A DNA stretch of 64,000 nt from Prauserella isguenensis (GTDB taxonomy: Bacteria; Actinomycetota; Actinomycetes; Mycobacteriales; Pseudonocardiaceae), in contig NZ_JACHWU010000001.1 of the NCBI RefSeq assembly GCF_014191605.1, positions 62,001 to 126,000 on the forward strand, in the 5' to 3' direction. This document shows positions 9,057-18,542 of this stretch, in pieces (within the stretch, counting starts at the first letter, position 1; each line of letters starts with the position of its first letter). Made by a program: the position numbers and the translations under genes. The notes beneath the pieces are model-generated. The model saw only the letters and a list, made by a program, of their open reading frames with translations, was not told the origin of the DNA and did not search any database.

Positions 9057-10805
9057 TCACACCGTGCGCTCACCCGCGGCGCTCGGACCTCCGGAGTCGT
9101 CACGCCGGTCTCGACCGGTGTCGTCGCGGTCGTCGGTGTCGTCGGCGTCGTCGCGGTCGTCGCGGTCGTCGGCGTCGTCGCGGTCGTCGGTGCCGGTCTC
9201 GTCGGCGTGGTCGGGGACATCGAGTTCGTCGTCGACGTCGTCGACGACGATGTCGCCGCCGCTGTCCCCGTCGCCGTCCGTGCCAGCTGGCGTCTCGGCG
9301 TCTGCATCCTCGGCGCCGGCGGGGTCGTCCGAGTCCCCTGTGTCATCCGCCTCGTCGGCGGTGTCCGCAGTGTCGAGATGCTCGGAATCCGTGTCCTCGG
9401 GATGGCCGGTCTCGTCGGTGTCGGTGTCGAGGTCGTCGTCCGCGTCCGCGTCCGCGTCATCGGCATCGGCATCGGCATCGGATGCCTCGTCATCGGACGT
9501 CTCCGCGTCGACCTCGTCCTCGGACACGTCGTCCTCGGTCCCGGTGTCATCCTCGGTCCCGGTGTCGCCCTCGTCGGCGTCGACGTTCCCGCCGTCCTCG
9601 GTCTCCGAGTCGGCGGGCCGGACCGGCTCCGGCCGCGGTCCGGCGAACCATGCGACGACGGCGCCGGGAACGGCGATCCACAGGAACGCCGCGATCGACA
9701 CGAACCCGAGCGGAATCCCCACCGGGTCGAACGGTCCCGTGGCGAGTCGCCCGCCCGCGAGGAAACCGGCGACGACCGTGCCGAAACCGACCAGCGCGCC
9801 CGCGACGCCGACGGTCCGCAGGCGTGCCACCGGATCGTCGTGGCACCTCCGCAGCCACCAGCCGACGCCCGCGCCTACCGCCGCAGGCAGCAGCATCAGC
9901 ACCGGCCACCACGCCGCCTGCTCGTCCGGCAGCACCCCGAGCAACGGGAACGGCGGCACCCCGCCGCCGGTGAACGAGAACGGTCCGATCTCGACACCGC
10001 CGAGCTGCAGGCCGGGCCCGGTCGCGAAGCCCATCGCCATGACCACCGCGTTCGGCACGTAGCCCACCGACAGCAGCCACAGCCCCGTCGTGCTGCCCGC
10101 GCCGGGCGCCACCTCTGCGGACAGCTGCGCCACCGTCGAGGCCGACAGCGCCGTCGCCAGCAACAGCGTCAGCGCGCCCGCGGCGATCAGCCCGGCCAGT
10201 CCCAACGCGCCCGCCCGCAGGCCGGCCACGGCGAGCGGATCGAGATAGCGGCGCGCCACGGTCGTCAGACCGCACGGTTTCGCGACGCCTGCCGTCGCAG
10301 CCAGGCCCGACACCAGCGCCGCGACGAACACGGCCGTCAGCACGTCGACGGTGATGAACGCATCGCCCGTCAGCAACGCGACGAGACAGCCGACCACCGC
10401 GTGCGTACCGGCGACGACGCCGATCAGCAGCGGCGCGCGGTCCGGCGTCGCACAGCCGAGCCGCTGGGCCGCGCCGGACGCCGCCCGCGCGATCAGCACG
10501 CACACCAGCACCGTCGGCAGCAACGGCAGTACACCCAGTGGCAGGCCGTCGATCTCGAGCGGCACCTGGTACGCCGCCAGCCACACGGGCCCCGTCGTCG
10601 CCAGCACCGCTTCGGTCGAGAAGTGCGACGACGTGGCGATCGCGAGGATCAACGTCAACAGTGCCGCCGTCGCCAGCAGACCGGTCACGATCGGGGCCAG
10701 CGCGGCCATCGCCAGCGCCCGTACCCATACGGAACGGGATACCGGCTCGCCGTCCGCATGCGCGGAACGGAAGGTGGAGGCGAGCAGGCTCATGCCCTCG
10801 ACCAT
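9057..10805 (-). CDS. PerM-like (DUF6350) integral membrane protein with a long acidic tail
   Basis: The N-terminal ~390 residues are a multi-helix membrane domain. Gene order (DUF5336 gene, this gene, purN, purH) matches Rv0954-Rv0957, where Rv0955 is PerM, a membrane protein linked to cell division and persistence in M. tuberculosis. The C-terminal ~190 residues are an extreme low-complexity Asp/Glu/Thr/Ala tail with imperfect repeats (TGTEDD, DADADADD), unlike the membrane part, and presumably unstructured. The start is ambiguous. I prefer ATG at 10805 with a G-rich SD-like stretch upstream. GTG at 10838 and ATG at 10793 are alternatives. Function in this organism is inferred from synteny only. 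Confidence 0.8.
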   Translation of the reverse strand: MVEGMSLLASTFRSAHADGEPVSRSVWVRALAMAALAPIVTGLLATAALLTLILAIATSSHFSTEAVLATTGPVWLAAYQVPLEIDGLPLGVLPLLPTVLVCVLIARAASGAAQRLGCATPDRAPLLIGVVAGTHAVVGCLVALLTGDAFITVDVLTAVFVAALVSGLAATAGVAKPCGLTTVARRYLDPLAVAGLRAGALGLAGLIAAGALTLLLATALSASTVAQLSAEVAPGAGSTTGLWLLSVGYVPNAVVMAMGFATGPGLQLGGVEIGPFSFTGGGVPPFPLLGVLPDEQAAWWPVLMLLPAAVGAGVGWWLRRCHDDPVARLRTVGVAGALVGFGTVVAGFLAGGRLATGPFDPVGIPLGFVSIAAFLWIAVPGAVVAWFAGPRPEPVRPADSETEDGGNVDADEGDTGTEDDTGTEDDVSEDEVDAETSDDEASDADADADDADADADDDLDTDTDETGHPEDTDSEHLDTADTADEADDTGDSDDPAGAEDADAETPAGTDGDGDSGGDIVVDDVDDELDVPDHADETGTDDRDDADDRDDRDDADDTDDRDDTGRDRRDDSGGPSAAGERTV

Positions 10806-10929
10806 CGCAAACGACCCCGCCCCGACGAGGCGCGCCACGCCGCCGAGAGGATCTGACGAGAATCACGTTCGCCCAACCGGGTCGCGCTTGCCACATCGCC
10901 CGACCCCGCCCGGCTACAGCACCCGACGA

Positions 10930-10966
10930 CGAACGCCCACGACCGGTGACCGGCCGTGGGCGTTCG
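10930..10966 (-). terminator. Hairpin terminator after the DUF5336 gene
   Basis: Stem CGAACGCCCACG pairs with its complement at 10955-10966, extended by a short inner CCGG/CCGG stem after one mismatch. It lies 25 bp beyond the stop of the minus-strand gene at 10991 and separates it from the perM-like gene. Confidence 0.75.
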
Positions 10967-10990
10967 TGATGCGACAGTCGCCGCGAGGGA

Positions 10991-11806
10991 TCAGCTCCCC
11001 TGCTGCGGGCCCTGCTGACCGGGCTGGCCGCCCTGGGGCTGCTGGTTCTCCTGCGGCTGGAAGAACTGGCCCTGCTGCGAGGCGTACGTCGTCGGCTGCT
11101 GGTGCGGGTTGTTCACCGGCTGCGGAGGCTGGCCGGGCTGGCCCTGCTGACCGGGCTGGCCCTGCGGCCCCGGCTGACCGGGCTGCGGGAAGCCGCCGGA
11201 CTGCGGGCCCGGCTGACCGAACCCGCCGTGGCCGGGCTGGCCGAACTGACCGGGCTGGCCCGCGGGCTGCGACGACGGCTGCGGCGGCTTGATGATGTTC
11301 TCGTCGAACAGGTACGCCGCGACGGCCGCCAGCGTCTGGACGATGCCGAAGATCAGGATCATGACCGCACCGGCGCCGTACGAGCCTTCGCTGGCGAACG
11401 TGATGAACAGGAACGGCAGCAGCACACCGACCGCGAACAGCGCGGGCCACGGACCGGGCTTGTGCTCACCCGGCAGGATCGTCAGCAGCGCGGCGAGACC
11501 ACTGAGGAAGAACATCATCGGCAGCCACGCCACCGACGGGTTCTCGTAGAAGCCGATACCCGGGCCGGGGTCGTACCCCTCCGGAGCTCCTTCGGGAACC
11601 TCGGGCACCCCGAAGTTCGCGAAGCCGAGGAACAGGTTCAGCAGGCCGAGACCGGCCGTCGCGAGGAAGAGAATCTGCGGCAGGCTGATCTTCATGCCCC
11701 CGCCGCCTGCGGGCGGCGCGGGCGGCCCCGGGAACTGTTGTTGCGGCTGCTGCGGGCCCTGACCGGGGAATCCACCCGTGCCGGGGCCGCCGCTCGGGAA
11801 GCTCAT
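10991..11806 (-). CDS. DUF5336 membrane protein (34-kDa antigen / Rv0954 homologue)
   Basis: This 271-aa protein has three regions. A Pro/Gly/Gln-rich cytoplasmic N-terminus covers about residues 1-35. A core of four predicted membrane helices starts at ISLPQILFLATAGLGLL. The C-terminus is a long Gln/Pro/Gly-rich tail with GQPGQ-type repeats. This matches the mycobacterial 34-kDa antigenic protein family. Its position beside the perM-like gene and sucCD matches Rv0954, which has been linked to the mycobacterial division machinery. The start is ATG at 11806, with AGGAGA 8-13 nt upstream. A longer frame to 11842 has no comparable SD sequence. The role here is inferred from the family. Confidence 0.85.
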   Translation of the reverse strand: MSFPSGGPGTGGFPGQGPQQPQQQFPGPPAPPAGGGGMKISLPQILFLATAGLGLLNLFLGFANFGVPEVPEGAPEGYDPGPGIGFYENPSVAWLPMMFFLSGLAALLTILPGEHKPGPWPALFAVGVLLPFLFITFASEGSYGAGAVMILIFGIVQTLAAVAAYLFDENIIKPPQPSSQPAGQPGQFGQPGHGGFGQPGPQSGGFPQPGQPGPQGQPGQQGQPGQPPQPVNNPHQQPTTYASQQGQFFQPQENQQPQGGQPGQQGPQQGS

Positions 11807-12213
11807 CCGTTGTTCTCCTGTCGTGATTCTGCTCGCGAGCACGGCGGAGCGGTCTCACCCGCCGTGTGTGACCCGGGGATACGCGGCCGCGCCGTGCCGA
11901 CGGCCACAGCACGGACGTTAGCGCACCGGCCTGAGCCGTTTGTGGTTAGACGGCTGATTCGCCCGTCCGGTTTCACGCCGGGGCCGACCGATCCACGGCG
12001 GACCGACAACGGCATCAGCGCCCGCGCACCGGCCGGACGGCGCACCGCACACCGGTCCCCCGACACACGACGAGGGACCGAGCACCGAAGTGCCCGGTCC
12101 CTCGTGAATGTTTCCGGAGAACTCCGGCCCCGCTCGCCGCACGGCCGGCTCGGCCTCCCGGCCTCACCGGCGCCCGACCGACAGCGGAGCCGTGGAACTC
12201 GGAGCCGTTCGGC
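11807..12213. other. Intergenic region between sucD and the DUF5336 gene
   Basis: About 400 bp without a gene. It contains the sucD terminator (12071-12104) and must hold the promoter of the DUF5336 gene. The small gene found here in M. tuberculosis (Rv0953c) is absent. Nothing else was recognised. Confidence 0.5.
12071..12104 (-). terminator. Hairpin terminator after sucCD
   Basis: Perfect 10-bp outer stem CGAGGGACCG/CGGTCCCTCG (12071-12080 with 12095-12104) and a 4-bp inner GCAC-CGAA-GTGC stem-loop. It lies about 110 bp after the sucD stop. Confidence 0.7.
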
Positions 12214-13101
12214 TCACAGTGCCTTGTACAGCTCCCGCGCCAGGTCGGCGGTCTCGGTCGGTGTCTTGCCGACCTTCACGCCTGCGGCCTCGAGCGCTTC
12301 CTTCTTGGCCTGCGCCGTGCCCGCGGAACCCGACACGATGGCGCCGGCGTGGCCCATCGTCTTGCCCTCGGGCGCGGTGAAGCCGGCGACGTAGCCGACG
12401 ACGGGCTTCGTGACGTTGGCCTTGATGTACTCGGCCGCACGCTCCTCGGCGTCGCCACCGATCTCGCCGATCATCACGATGACGTCGGTCTCCGGGTCGG
12501 CCTGGAACGCCTCGAGCGCGTCGATGTGCGTGGTGCCGATGATCGGGTCGCCGCCGATGCCGACGCAGGTGGAGAAGCCGATGTCACGCAGCTCGTACAT
12601 CATCTGGTACGTCAGCGTGCCGGACTTCGACACCAGGCCGATCTTGCCGGGGCCGGTGATGTTCGCCGGGATGATGCCCGCGTTGGACTGCGACGGCGAG
12701 ATGATGCCCGGGCAGTTCGGCCCGATGATCCGGGTCTTGTTGCCCTTCGACTTGGCGTGCGCCCAGAAGTAGGCCGCGTCGTGCACCGGGATGCCCTCGG
12801 TGATGACGACGGCCAGCGGGATCTCGGCGTCGATGGCCTCGATGACCGCGTCCTTGGCGAACTTCGGCGGCACGAAGATGACGCTGACGTCGGCGCCCTT
12901 CTCCTTCATGGCCTCGCCGACCGAGCCGAACACCGTCAGCTCCTTCTCGGCGATCGTGACGGTCTGGCCTGCCTTACGAGCGTTGACACCGCCGACGATG
13001 TTGGTGCCCGCGGCGATCATCTTGGTCGCGTGCTTGGTGCCCTCGGACCCGGTGATGCCCTGGACGATGACCTTGCTGCTGGAATCGAGGAAGATCGACA
13101 T
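12214..13101 (-). CDS. sucD: Succinyl-CoA synthetase (ligase) alpha subunit
   Basis: SucD binds CoA and carries the phosphohistidine of the TCA-cycle enzyme that converts succinyl-CoA to succinate with ATP/GTP formation. The 295-aa length is normal. Recognisable parts are the N-terminal [15 protein letters not shown] CoA-binding Rossmann fold, [10 protein letters not shown], and the active-site His in TMGHAGAIV. It lies 5 bp downstream of sucC in the same operon and is followed by a hairpin terminator. Confidence 0.98.
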   Translation of the reverse strand: MSIFLDSSSKVIVQGITGSEGTKHATKMIAAGTNIVGGVNARKAGQTVTIAEKELTVFGSVGEAMKEKGADVSVIFVPPKFAKDAVIEAIDAEIPLAVVITEGIPVHDAAYFWAHAKSKGNKTRIIGPNCPGIISPSQSNAGIIPANITGPGKIGLVSKSGTLTYQMMYELRDIGFSTCVGIGGDPIIGTTHIDALEAFQADPETDVIVMIGEIGGDAEERAAEYIKANVTKPVVGYVAGFTAPEGKTMGHAGAIVSGSAGTAQAKKEALEAAGVKVGKTPTETADLARELYKAL

Positions 13102-13106
13102 GTCTC

Positions 13107-14273
13107 TTACGCTCCTGCCGCCAGCTCGGCGGCCTTGTCCGCCGCGTTGTCCATGGTGTCCACCTGCGTGACCAGCGGGTGGTTGGCGTCGTTGAGGATG
13201 CGGCGGCCTTCCTCGACGTTGTTGCCGTCCAGGCGCACGACGAGGGGCTTGGTCGCGTCGTCACCCAGGATCTTCAGCGCCTCGACGATGCCGTTCGCGA
13301 CCGCGTCACAGGCGGTGATGCCGCCGAAGACGTTGACGAACACGCTCTTGACGTCGGGGTCGCCGAGGATGACGTCCAGGCCGGCGGCCATGACCTCGGC
13401 CGAGGCACCGCCACCGATGTCCAGGAAGTTCGCCGGCTTCACGCCGCCGTGGTTCTCGCCCGCGTAGGCGACGACGTCGAGCGTCGACATGACGAGACCG
13501 GCACCGTTACCGATGATGCCGACCTGGCCGTCGAGCTTGACGTAGTTGAGGTCCTTCGCCTTGGCCTTGGCCTCGAGGGGGTCCTCGGCCTCCTTGTCGA
13601 CGAGCTCCTCGTGCGCGGGGTGCCGGAAGTCGGCGTTCCCGTCGAGGGTGACCTTGCCGTCGAGGGCGACGATCTTGTCCTGCGGGTCGCGGACCAGCGG
13701 GTTGATCTCGACCAGCGTGGCGTCCTCGGCCACGAAGGTCTCCCACAGCTTCACGACGACGTCCGCGGCCTCGTCCTTGACGGCCTCGGGGAACTTGCCC
13801 TGAGTGAGGATGTCGAGGGCCTTCGCCTTGTCGACGCCTTCGAGCGGGTCGATCGCCACTCGCGCGAGCGCATCGGGGCGCTCGACGGCGAGCTGTTCGA
13901 TCTCGACGCCGCCCTCGGCCGAGGCCATCGCGAGGAAGGTGCGGTTGGCGCGGTCGAGCAGGAACGAGAAGTAGTACTCCTCGGAGATGTCCGACGCCTC
14001 GGTCACCAACACCCGCCGTGTGATGTGACCCTTGATGTCCAGACCGAGGATGGCCTCGGCCTTCTCCTTCGCCTCCGCGGAGTTCTCGGCCAGCTTGACG
14101 CCGCCCGCCTTACCGCGGCCGCCGGTCTTCACCTGCGACTTGACGACGACCTGCCCACCGATCTTCTCGGCCGCGGCCTGCGCTTCTTCCGGGGTGCTCG
14201 CCACGGCGCCGGGCAGTACCGGCACGCCGTGGGCGGCGAAGAGATCCTTCGCCTGATATTCGTAGAGGTCCAC
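13107..14273 (-). CDS. sucC: Succinyl-CoA synthetase (ligase) beta subunit
   Basis: The 388-aa beta subunit contains an ATP-grasp domain ([20 protein letters not shown] near residues 42-61) and the C-terminal succinate-binding and CoA-ligase domain ([19 protein letters not shown]). Length and motifs match family norms. The start is GTG at 14273 with AGGAG 9 nt upstream. A longer open frame reaches 14483 but lacks similarity. SucC forms the heteromeric enzyme with SucD, encoded directly downstream. Confidence 0.97.
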   Translation of the reverse strand: MDLYEYQAKDLFAAHGVPVLPGAVASTPEEAQAAAEKIGGQVVVKSQVKTGGRGKAGGVKLAENSAEAKEKAEAILGLDIKGHITRRVLVTEASDISEEYYFSFLLDRANRTFLAMASAEGGVEIEQLAVERPDALARVAIDPLEGVDKAKALDILTQGKFPEAVKDEAADVVVKLWETFVAEDATLVEINPLVRDPQDKIVALDGKVTLDGNADFRHPAHEELVDKEAEDPLEAKAKAKDLNYVKLDGQVGIIGNGAGLVMSTLDVVAYAGENHGGVKPANFLDIGGGASAEVMAAGLDVILGDPDVKSVFVNVFGGITACDAVANGIVEALKILGDDATKPLVVRLDGNNVEEGRRILNDANHPLVTQVDTMDNAADKAAELAAGA

Positions 14274-14303
14274 TACTTCAGTCTCCTGACGACACACGCC
14301 ACT

Positions 14304-14351
14304 CTGGTTTGCACGACCAACGGTTTGCGAGACGCTGGTTTTACAAACCGT
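14304..14351. promoter_or_regulatory. Repeated GGTTT motifs with an inverted repeat upstream of sucC
   Basis: GGTTT occurs at 14306, 14322 and 14337 (15-16 bp steps). ACGGTTTG (14320-14327) is matched by CAAACCGT (14344-14351) as an 8-bp inverted repeat. The element lies 30-80 bp upstream of the sucC start and could be a regulator-binding site. The cognate protein is unknown. Confidence 0.35.
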
Positions 14352-14539
14352 GCTGCCGGACGTGCACGACCCTATCGAGCCACCCTCGACACGCCGCGCC
14401 CACCTCTGGTGAACTCGGTCACCAGACCGCCCCTGAGCTGGGAAATGTGGCACAGATCGCCTTCGACTGAAACCATTCAGCACTCATTCCCGAACAGTTA
14501 CCGGGTAGTAGGTCGACATTCTGCGCGGGAATCGTCGCG

Positions 14540-16477
14540 TCAGTGACTTTTCCGTCGCCCCGCCGCGGATACGGCGCCGCCCGCAGCGGGCCGTGTCAGC
14601 GCCGCCGCCATCGCGGCCACCAGCACCGCGACGACCGCCGCGAACGCGCACCAGAATCCCGGACCTGCGCTCACCCCCGCGATCTCCCCGCGGCTCAGCG
14701 GGAACGACGCGGCGTGCAACGCGAGCACGACGCCCGCACCGCACAGCAGACCGACCGCCGGCGCCTGCCTGCTGCGGGCCGCCAGCACCAGCGCACCGAG
14801 CACGACCGCCGTCCCGGCGAGCAGCCCCCACGAGGGTGTGCCGAGACGCGCCCACAACCCCGCGGCCACGTAGTCGGGTGCGGTGAACACGGGCAGCCCG
14901 AACGCCACAACGGTCAGCACGCCCGCGACCGCCAGAGCCCCGAGGAGGACCACCGGCGTGCGCCGGCCGCCGACCTCGGCCGCGTCGTCGGCCTCCTCGT
15001 CGGCCCGGCCCGCGTCGTCGAGGTCGTCCCGCTCGACGGCGCCCGCGACCACCGACGCACACGCCGTCAGCGCGGCGACGAACATCGCGACCCACGTCCA
15101 GACGACGCCGGGGCCGGAGGAGGCGACACCGCCCGCCGAGCCGGTGGCGGTGACGGCGGTGTCCAGCACCGCGGTTCCCGCGACGAGCACGGCGGCCCAG
15201 GCCACCGACAACACAGGCCGCACGAGCGCCGCTATCCGAGGCACGAGCATCGCCACCCCGAGCACCCCGACGACGAGGCCCGCCGCCAGCAACGACCACC
15301 GGGCCGGGCTCTCCGGCGCCGCGATCGGCCCCTGCGTCTGGAGCTGGGGCGTCACGGCGCCGATCACGGCACACGCACCCGCGACGAGGGCTCCGACCCC
15401 CGCGGCCGCCCGCAGTCGCACACTGCCCGGCAGTCGCACGTCGGCCTCGTCCTCACCGGCCGCGTCGGCCGCGGGAATCCGGGCGAGCGCCGCGACGACC
15501 AGCACCACCAGCCCGGCCAGCGCCAGGACCGGGCCGACGGACAGGCCCAGAGTCTCGAGGCCGAGCGCGGCGATCACGGCGGGGACGGCGAGCCCGGCAC
15601 CAGCCGCCGCGGCACCGAGCAGCGAACCCCGCATGAGCTCCGCGTCGCCCGAGGAGACGGCGATCGCCGCCGTCACCGGCAGAGCCGCGGCCACCAGGAG
15701 GTATCCGGCCATTGCGACGAGGGGACCCTCGAAGGCGTTCTGCGCCAGCAGATACACCTCGGACGAGGTGAACGGCTGCATGACCAGGCCGATCGCGGCC
15801 GCCACCGCCGCGGACACGGCCACCGCGAGACGCCGGGCCGGGTCGGCCCCGTCCGCTGCCCCGGCCTCACCTCCCGCGCGGGCGCGCAGGGCCAGCACAC
15901 CCGCCACCACGGTCACCACGTGACCGGCGACGAGCAGCCACAACCCCGGCGCCACAGCATGGGCGTAGAGGTCGGAGGGCAGATACAGCTCCGGCCGCGA
16001 AGCCCGTGACGGCTCGACGGCGAACTGCAGGTCCAGCACGGCGCGCCCCGGTGCGAGCGCGGCGGCGCCGATCAGCACCCCGGCGGCGGCGACCGTGCCG
16101 CCCCGCACCGCGAACGCCCCCGCCAGAACGAGCGGCAGCACCGCAACGACGACCAGGACGACCGGACCGGCGGCCAGGCCGCGTTCACCACCCTCGACGA
16201 CGGGCAACAACGCACCCGCGGCCAACAGCAGGAAGGCCGGCACCGCGGCCGCGAACGCCGCGGCCAACGCCGGTGTCGCCCGGCTCACGCCGAGTTCTCG
16301 CAGCGCCCCGCCGTCACGCACTCCCGGGCTCACGGCCGTACCACCCGGTCGCACGGCATCCGTCGGCGTGACACGGGACGTCGCGGCACCCGTCGGCACC
16401 GGACGGCCCGCCGCGACTCCGACCCGACAGCAGGAACCGCCGCGTGGCCGAGGCACCGACATCGCGGGCACCGGCAC
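14540..16477 (-). CDS. Large polytopic membrane protein of unknown function
   Basis: This frame of up to 645 aa is dominated by hydrophobic Ala/Val/Leu-rich segments, roughly 14-16 predicted membrane helices. An acidic hydrophilic loop lies near the middle (DAAGEDEADVRLPG) and another nearer the C-terminus (DDLDDAGRADEEADDAAEVGG). The tail is short and basic (GRRKSH). I recognise no family motif. It is inserted between sucC and the M23 peptidase gene relative to the mycobacterial order. The start is uncertain. GTG near 16330 (VSPGVRDGG) would place about 35 residues before the first helix and is more plausible than the extreme upstream codon. Confidence 0.7.
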   Translation of the reverse strand: MPVPAMSVPRPRGGSCCRVGVAAGRPVPTGAATSRVTPTDAVRPGGTAVSPGVRDGGALRELGVSRATPALAAAFAAAVPAFLLLAAGALLPVVEGGERGLAAGPVVLVVVAVLPLVLAGAFAVRGGTVAAAGVLIGAAALAPGRAVLDLQFAVEPSRASRPELYLPSDLYAHAVAPGLWLLVAGHVVTVVAGVLALRARAGGEAGAADGADPARRLAVAVSAAVAAAIGLVMQPFTSSEVYLLAQNAFEGPLVAMAGYLLVAAALPVTAAIAVSSGDAELMRGSLLGAAAAGAGLAVPAVIAALGLETLGLSVGPVLALAGLVVLVVAALARIPAADAAGEDEADVRLPGSVRLRAAAGVGALVAGACAVIGAVTPQLQTQGPIAAPESPARWSLLAAGLVVGVLGVAMLVPRIAALVRPVLSVAWAAVLVAGTAVLDTAVTATGSAGGVASSGPGVVWTWVAMFVAALTACASVVAGAVERDDLDDAGRADEEADDAAEVGGRRTPVVLLGALAVAGVLTVVAFGLPVFTAPDYVAAGLWARLGTPSWGLLAGTAVVLGALVLAARSRQAPAVGLLCGAGVVLALHAASFPLSRGEIAGVSAGPGFWCAFAAVVAVLVAAMAAALTRPAAGGAVSAAGRRKSH

Positions 16478-16959
16478 CGCACGGGGAGGGACAGGGAGAC
16501 CGTCATCGGCGCCGACGCTAGCAACGTTGAGCGCCCGGGGCCGATCCGACCGACGTCACGGAAGGGATCACCACTCCATCACACCACCGTCACACCGCCC
16601 GTACGACCGCCGCCGTGAACGCCCTCCGCACCGGTTGTCCGGACCACCGGTTGCCCGGGTGTAACCCAACTCACACGAGTAGACCAATCGCCGCCGTACC
16701 TTGCGTGATCGCGTTCGGAGAACCCGTGCCGATCGCCCCCCGTCCGGTCGATAGACACGTCGGGGCCTTGCCCCTTCAGGCAGCCCTTCGTTACTGTCCC
16801 GCAGTCCCCATTACGGTCAGATCACGGACACGTGTGGTGGTTCACCTCCCCCCAGAGGTCGGTACCGCCACCGAGGGCGATCACCCCCGAGGTCGTCCAC
16901 CGGGTTCCCCCGCCCGGCGTTCGCGAGCTGACTCCCCCGAGTAACGGAAGGCCCCTGCC
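16478..16959. promoter_or_regulatory. Divergent promoter and leader region before the M23 peptidase gene
   Basis: About 480 bp between the divergently transcribed membrane-protein and peptidase genes. The stretch 16845-16955 is rich in C-tracts and may form a structured leader for the peptidase mRNA. I looked for the hallmark bases of a c-di-AMP (ydaO) riboswitch, which precedes many actinobacterial wall hydrolases, and did not find them convincingly. Confidence 0.35.
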
Positions 16960-17826
16960 TTGGCTCGACACCGCTCTCATAGCGGCCAAGCCACCTCGCC
17001 TGCGCTGGACGATGCGCTGGACGGGATGGACGACGATCCTTTCGCCCGTCCGCGTGGCGCCCACCGACTGCCCGCCCCGTCGTCGGCCCTGCGTGGTCGT
17101 GTGATGGTCGCGGCCGTCGCCGCCGGCGCGTTCGCCGCTGCCGCGGCGGGCCAGACCCTTCAAAACACCTCCTCCAACGAAGCCCAGTCCGGTTCCGTGG
17201 ACACCAGCACGGATGTGACGCCGCTGGCGAACTCCCATGACGCGAGTGCGGCCATGGGAATGGGCGGCGACGCTCCGGTCGCCGCCCCGCAGTTGCTGCA
17301 GGTGCGGGACACGACCGACGAGTCCTCGGCCACAGCGGAGGCCAAGAAGCTCAACAGGAGCGCCCAGGTCACCGACGAGCGCCTCGCCGCGGAGGCGGAG
17401 GCCCGTCGGCAGGCCGCGATCGAGGCCGCCCGCCCGAAGGTGGTCAAGCCGGCCGAAGGCGTGTTCACCTCCGGTTTCGGTGCCCGGTGGGGAACGACCC
17501 ACTACGGCATCGACATCGCCAACTCGATCGGCACCCCGATCGTCTCCGCGGTCGACGGCACGGTCATCGAAGCGGGCCCCGCCAGTGGCTTCGGCCAGTG
17601 GGTCAAGGTGCAGCGCGACGACGGAACCGTCACCGTCTACGGCCACGTCTCCAGCTACTCGGTCCACGAGGGCCAGCAAGTCAAGGCCGGCGACCAGATC
17701 GCGTTGATGGGCAACGAGGGCCAGTCGACCGGCCCGCACCTGCACTTCGAGGTGTGGACCTCCGACGAGGGCGAGAAGCTCGACCCGCTGCCCTGGCTCG
17801 CCGAGCACGGCATCAACCTCGGCTGA
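16960..17826 (+). CDS. M23-family metallopeptidase, membrane anchored or secreted (Rv0950c-like)
   Basis: This 288-aa protein is likely a peptidoglycan endopeptidase. A hydrophobic segment at about residues 46-66 (GRVMVAAVAAGAFAAAAA) acts as a signal anchor. An Ala/Glu-rich helical linker (about 120-155) resembles a coiled coil. The C-terminal LytM domain (about 165-288) keeps the zinc and catalytic motifs HYGID and HLHFEVW. The start appears to be TTG at 16960 (MARHRSH) and the SD sequence is weak. Position between sucC and pcrA matches Rv0950c. Three tandem 12-bp copies of the last codons plus stop end the gene, giving three in-frame stops. Confidence 0.88.
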   Translation: MARHRSHSGQATSPALDDALDGMDDDPFARPRGAHRLPAPSSALRGRVMVAAVAAGAFAAAAAGQTLQNTSSNEAQSGSVDTSTDVTPLANSHDASAAMGMGGDAPVAAPQLLQVRDTTDESSATAEAKKLNRSAQVTDERLAAEAEARRQAAIEAARPKVVKPAEGVFTSGFGARWGTTHYGIDIANSIGTPIVSAVDGTVIEAGPASGFGQWVKVQRDDGTVTVYGHVSSYSVHEGQQVKAGDQIALMGNEGQSTGPHLHFEVWTSDEGEKLDPLPWLAEHGINLG

Positions 17827-17850
17827 AACCTCGGCTGAAACCTCGGCTGA
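17815..17850 (+). repeat. Three tandem 12-bp repeats containing the stop codon
   Basis: AACCTCGGCTGA occurs three times without spacing. The first copy encodes the last three residues and stop of the M23 peptidase, so the next two supply backup in-frame TGA codons. This looks like slippage duplication. Confidence 0.9.
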
Positions 17851-17977
17851 TCGCCGTCCCTCACGTCCGGCCGGTTCACCACGCTCCGCAACACGGGGGC
17901 GTACGAGTGCCCCGGGCCTGACTGCGCGTCCCGCCGCCTTCGAACGGTCCGTCGTCGATTCCGCCGACCCTGTCGAG

Positions 17978-18220
17978 TCACGCCGCATTGCGCCACTCGG
18001 ACGGCGATTCGTTCGGCAGACTGCGCAGGAAGTAGCCGACGGCGACCTGCCAGACCGTGCACAGCCTGCGGTCACGGCGGGGCCCGCACACCGTGCACCC
18101 GCCGTCACCGGTGCGCTCGTGCATGCGCAGGAGAAGTCGCCACGCGGCGACCAGCCGCTCGACCTCCGGAACCCGTCTGCCACACCGCGCCGAAACCTGC
18201 GCAGGTAGCCCACCCAGCAC
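17978..18220 (-). CDS. Small Cys-containing hypothetical protein (start uncertain)
   Basis: The last ~80 codons of a longer minus-strand frame look protein-like. They include VERLVAAWRLLLRMHE, then CTVCGPRRDRRLCTVW with three cysteines, then QVAVGYFLRSLPN. Short actinobacterial proteins with a CxxC knuckle followed by CTVW are common in this group, and function is unknown. Upstream parts of the frame are Arg/Gly-rich and include a tandem repeat, so I consider them non-coding. I give GTG at 18220 as a working start, but no good SD sequence precedes it. The gene is convergent with the M23 peptidase gene. Confidence 0.5.
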   Translation of the reverse strand: MLGGLPAQVSARCGRRVPEVERLVAAWRLLLRMHERTGDGGCTVCGPRRDRRLCTVWQVAVGYFLRSLPNESPSEWRNAA

Positions 18221-18478
18221 CTCCAGGACGCCCGCACGGACCGCCAGGAACCACCGCTCGGGACCGGCGCCGCCGCGTCGGAACCTCGCCCGGCGGCGAT
18301 TCCGGTGCCCCACCCGGCCACCGCCCTCGCACAATCGACGCCGCCCGGAGCCGCCGCGCTCGTCCACGCACGCACGCGACCGAACGCCTCTCGGCGACGT
18401 CGCCCGGCCACATGCCGTCTCACCGTTCCTCGCGCGGCCCACACCTGTCATCCCCCATCGTTCGACACCCATCACAGT

Positions 18479-18542
18479 GCTCGACCACAACTGCTCAACC
18501 ACAACGCAGCGCTCGACCACAACTGCTCGACCACAACGCAGC
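18479..18542. repeat. Two tandem 32-bp repeats, upstream of the small hypothetical gene
   Basis: The 32-bp unit beginning GCTCGACCACAACTGCTC occurs at 18479-18510 and 18511-18542 with one mismatch. Each unit itself contains two CTC(A/G)ACCACAAC half-units. Degenerate further copies extend to about 18585. The area is AT-richer than its surroundings. Confidence 0.85.

Noticed and set aside
9110-9560. GTCGTCGG-rich repeats that look like a possible repeat array or CRISPR-like element
   Set aside because: They are codon-level repeats encoding Asp/Thr/Glu runs in the PerM-like tail. There are no unique spacers or fixed-length repeats.
9207-10856. 549-codon plus-strand frame opposite the PerM-like gene
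   Set aside because: It is the complement of the acidic tail and membrane domain. Low-complexity GAC/GTC repeats keep several frames open, but composition is not protein-like.
16845-16959. Possible c-di-AMP (ydaO) riboswitch before the M23 peptidase gene
   Set aside because: The leader is long and C-rich, but the conserved bases I expect (GAATCC-type core and the CAGCTAACCCGGT-type 3' segment) are not present.
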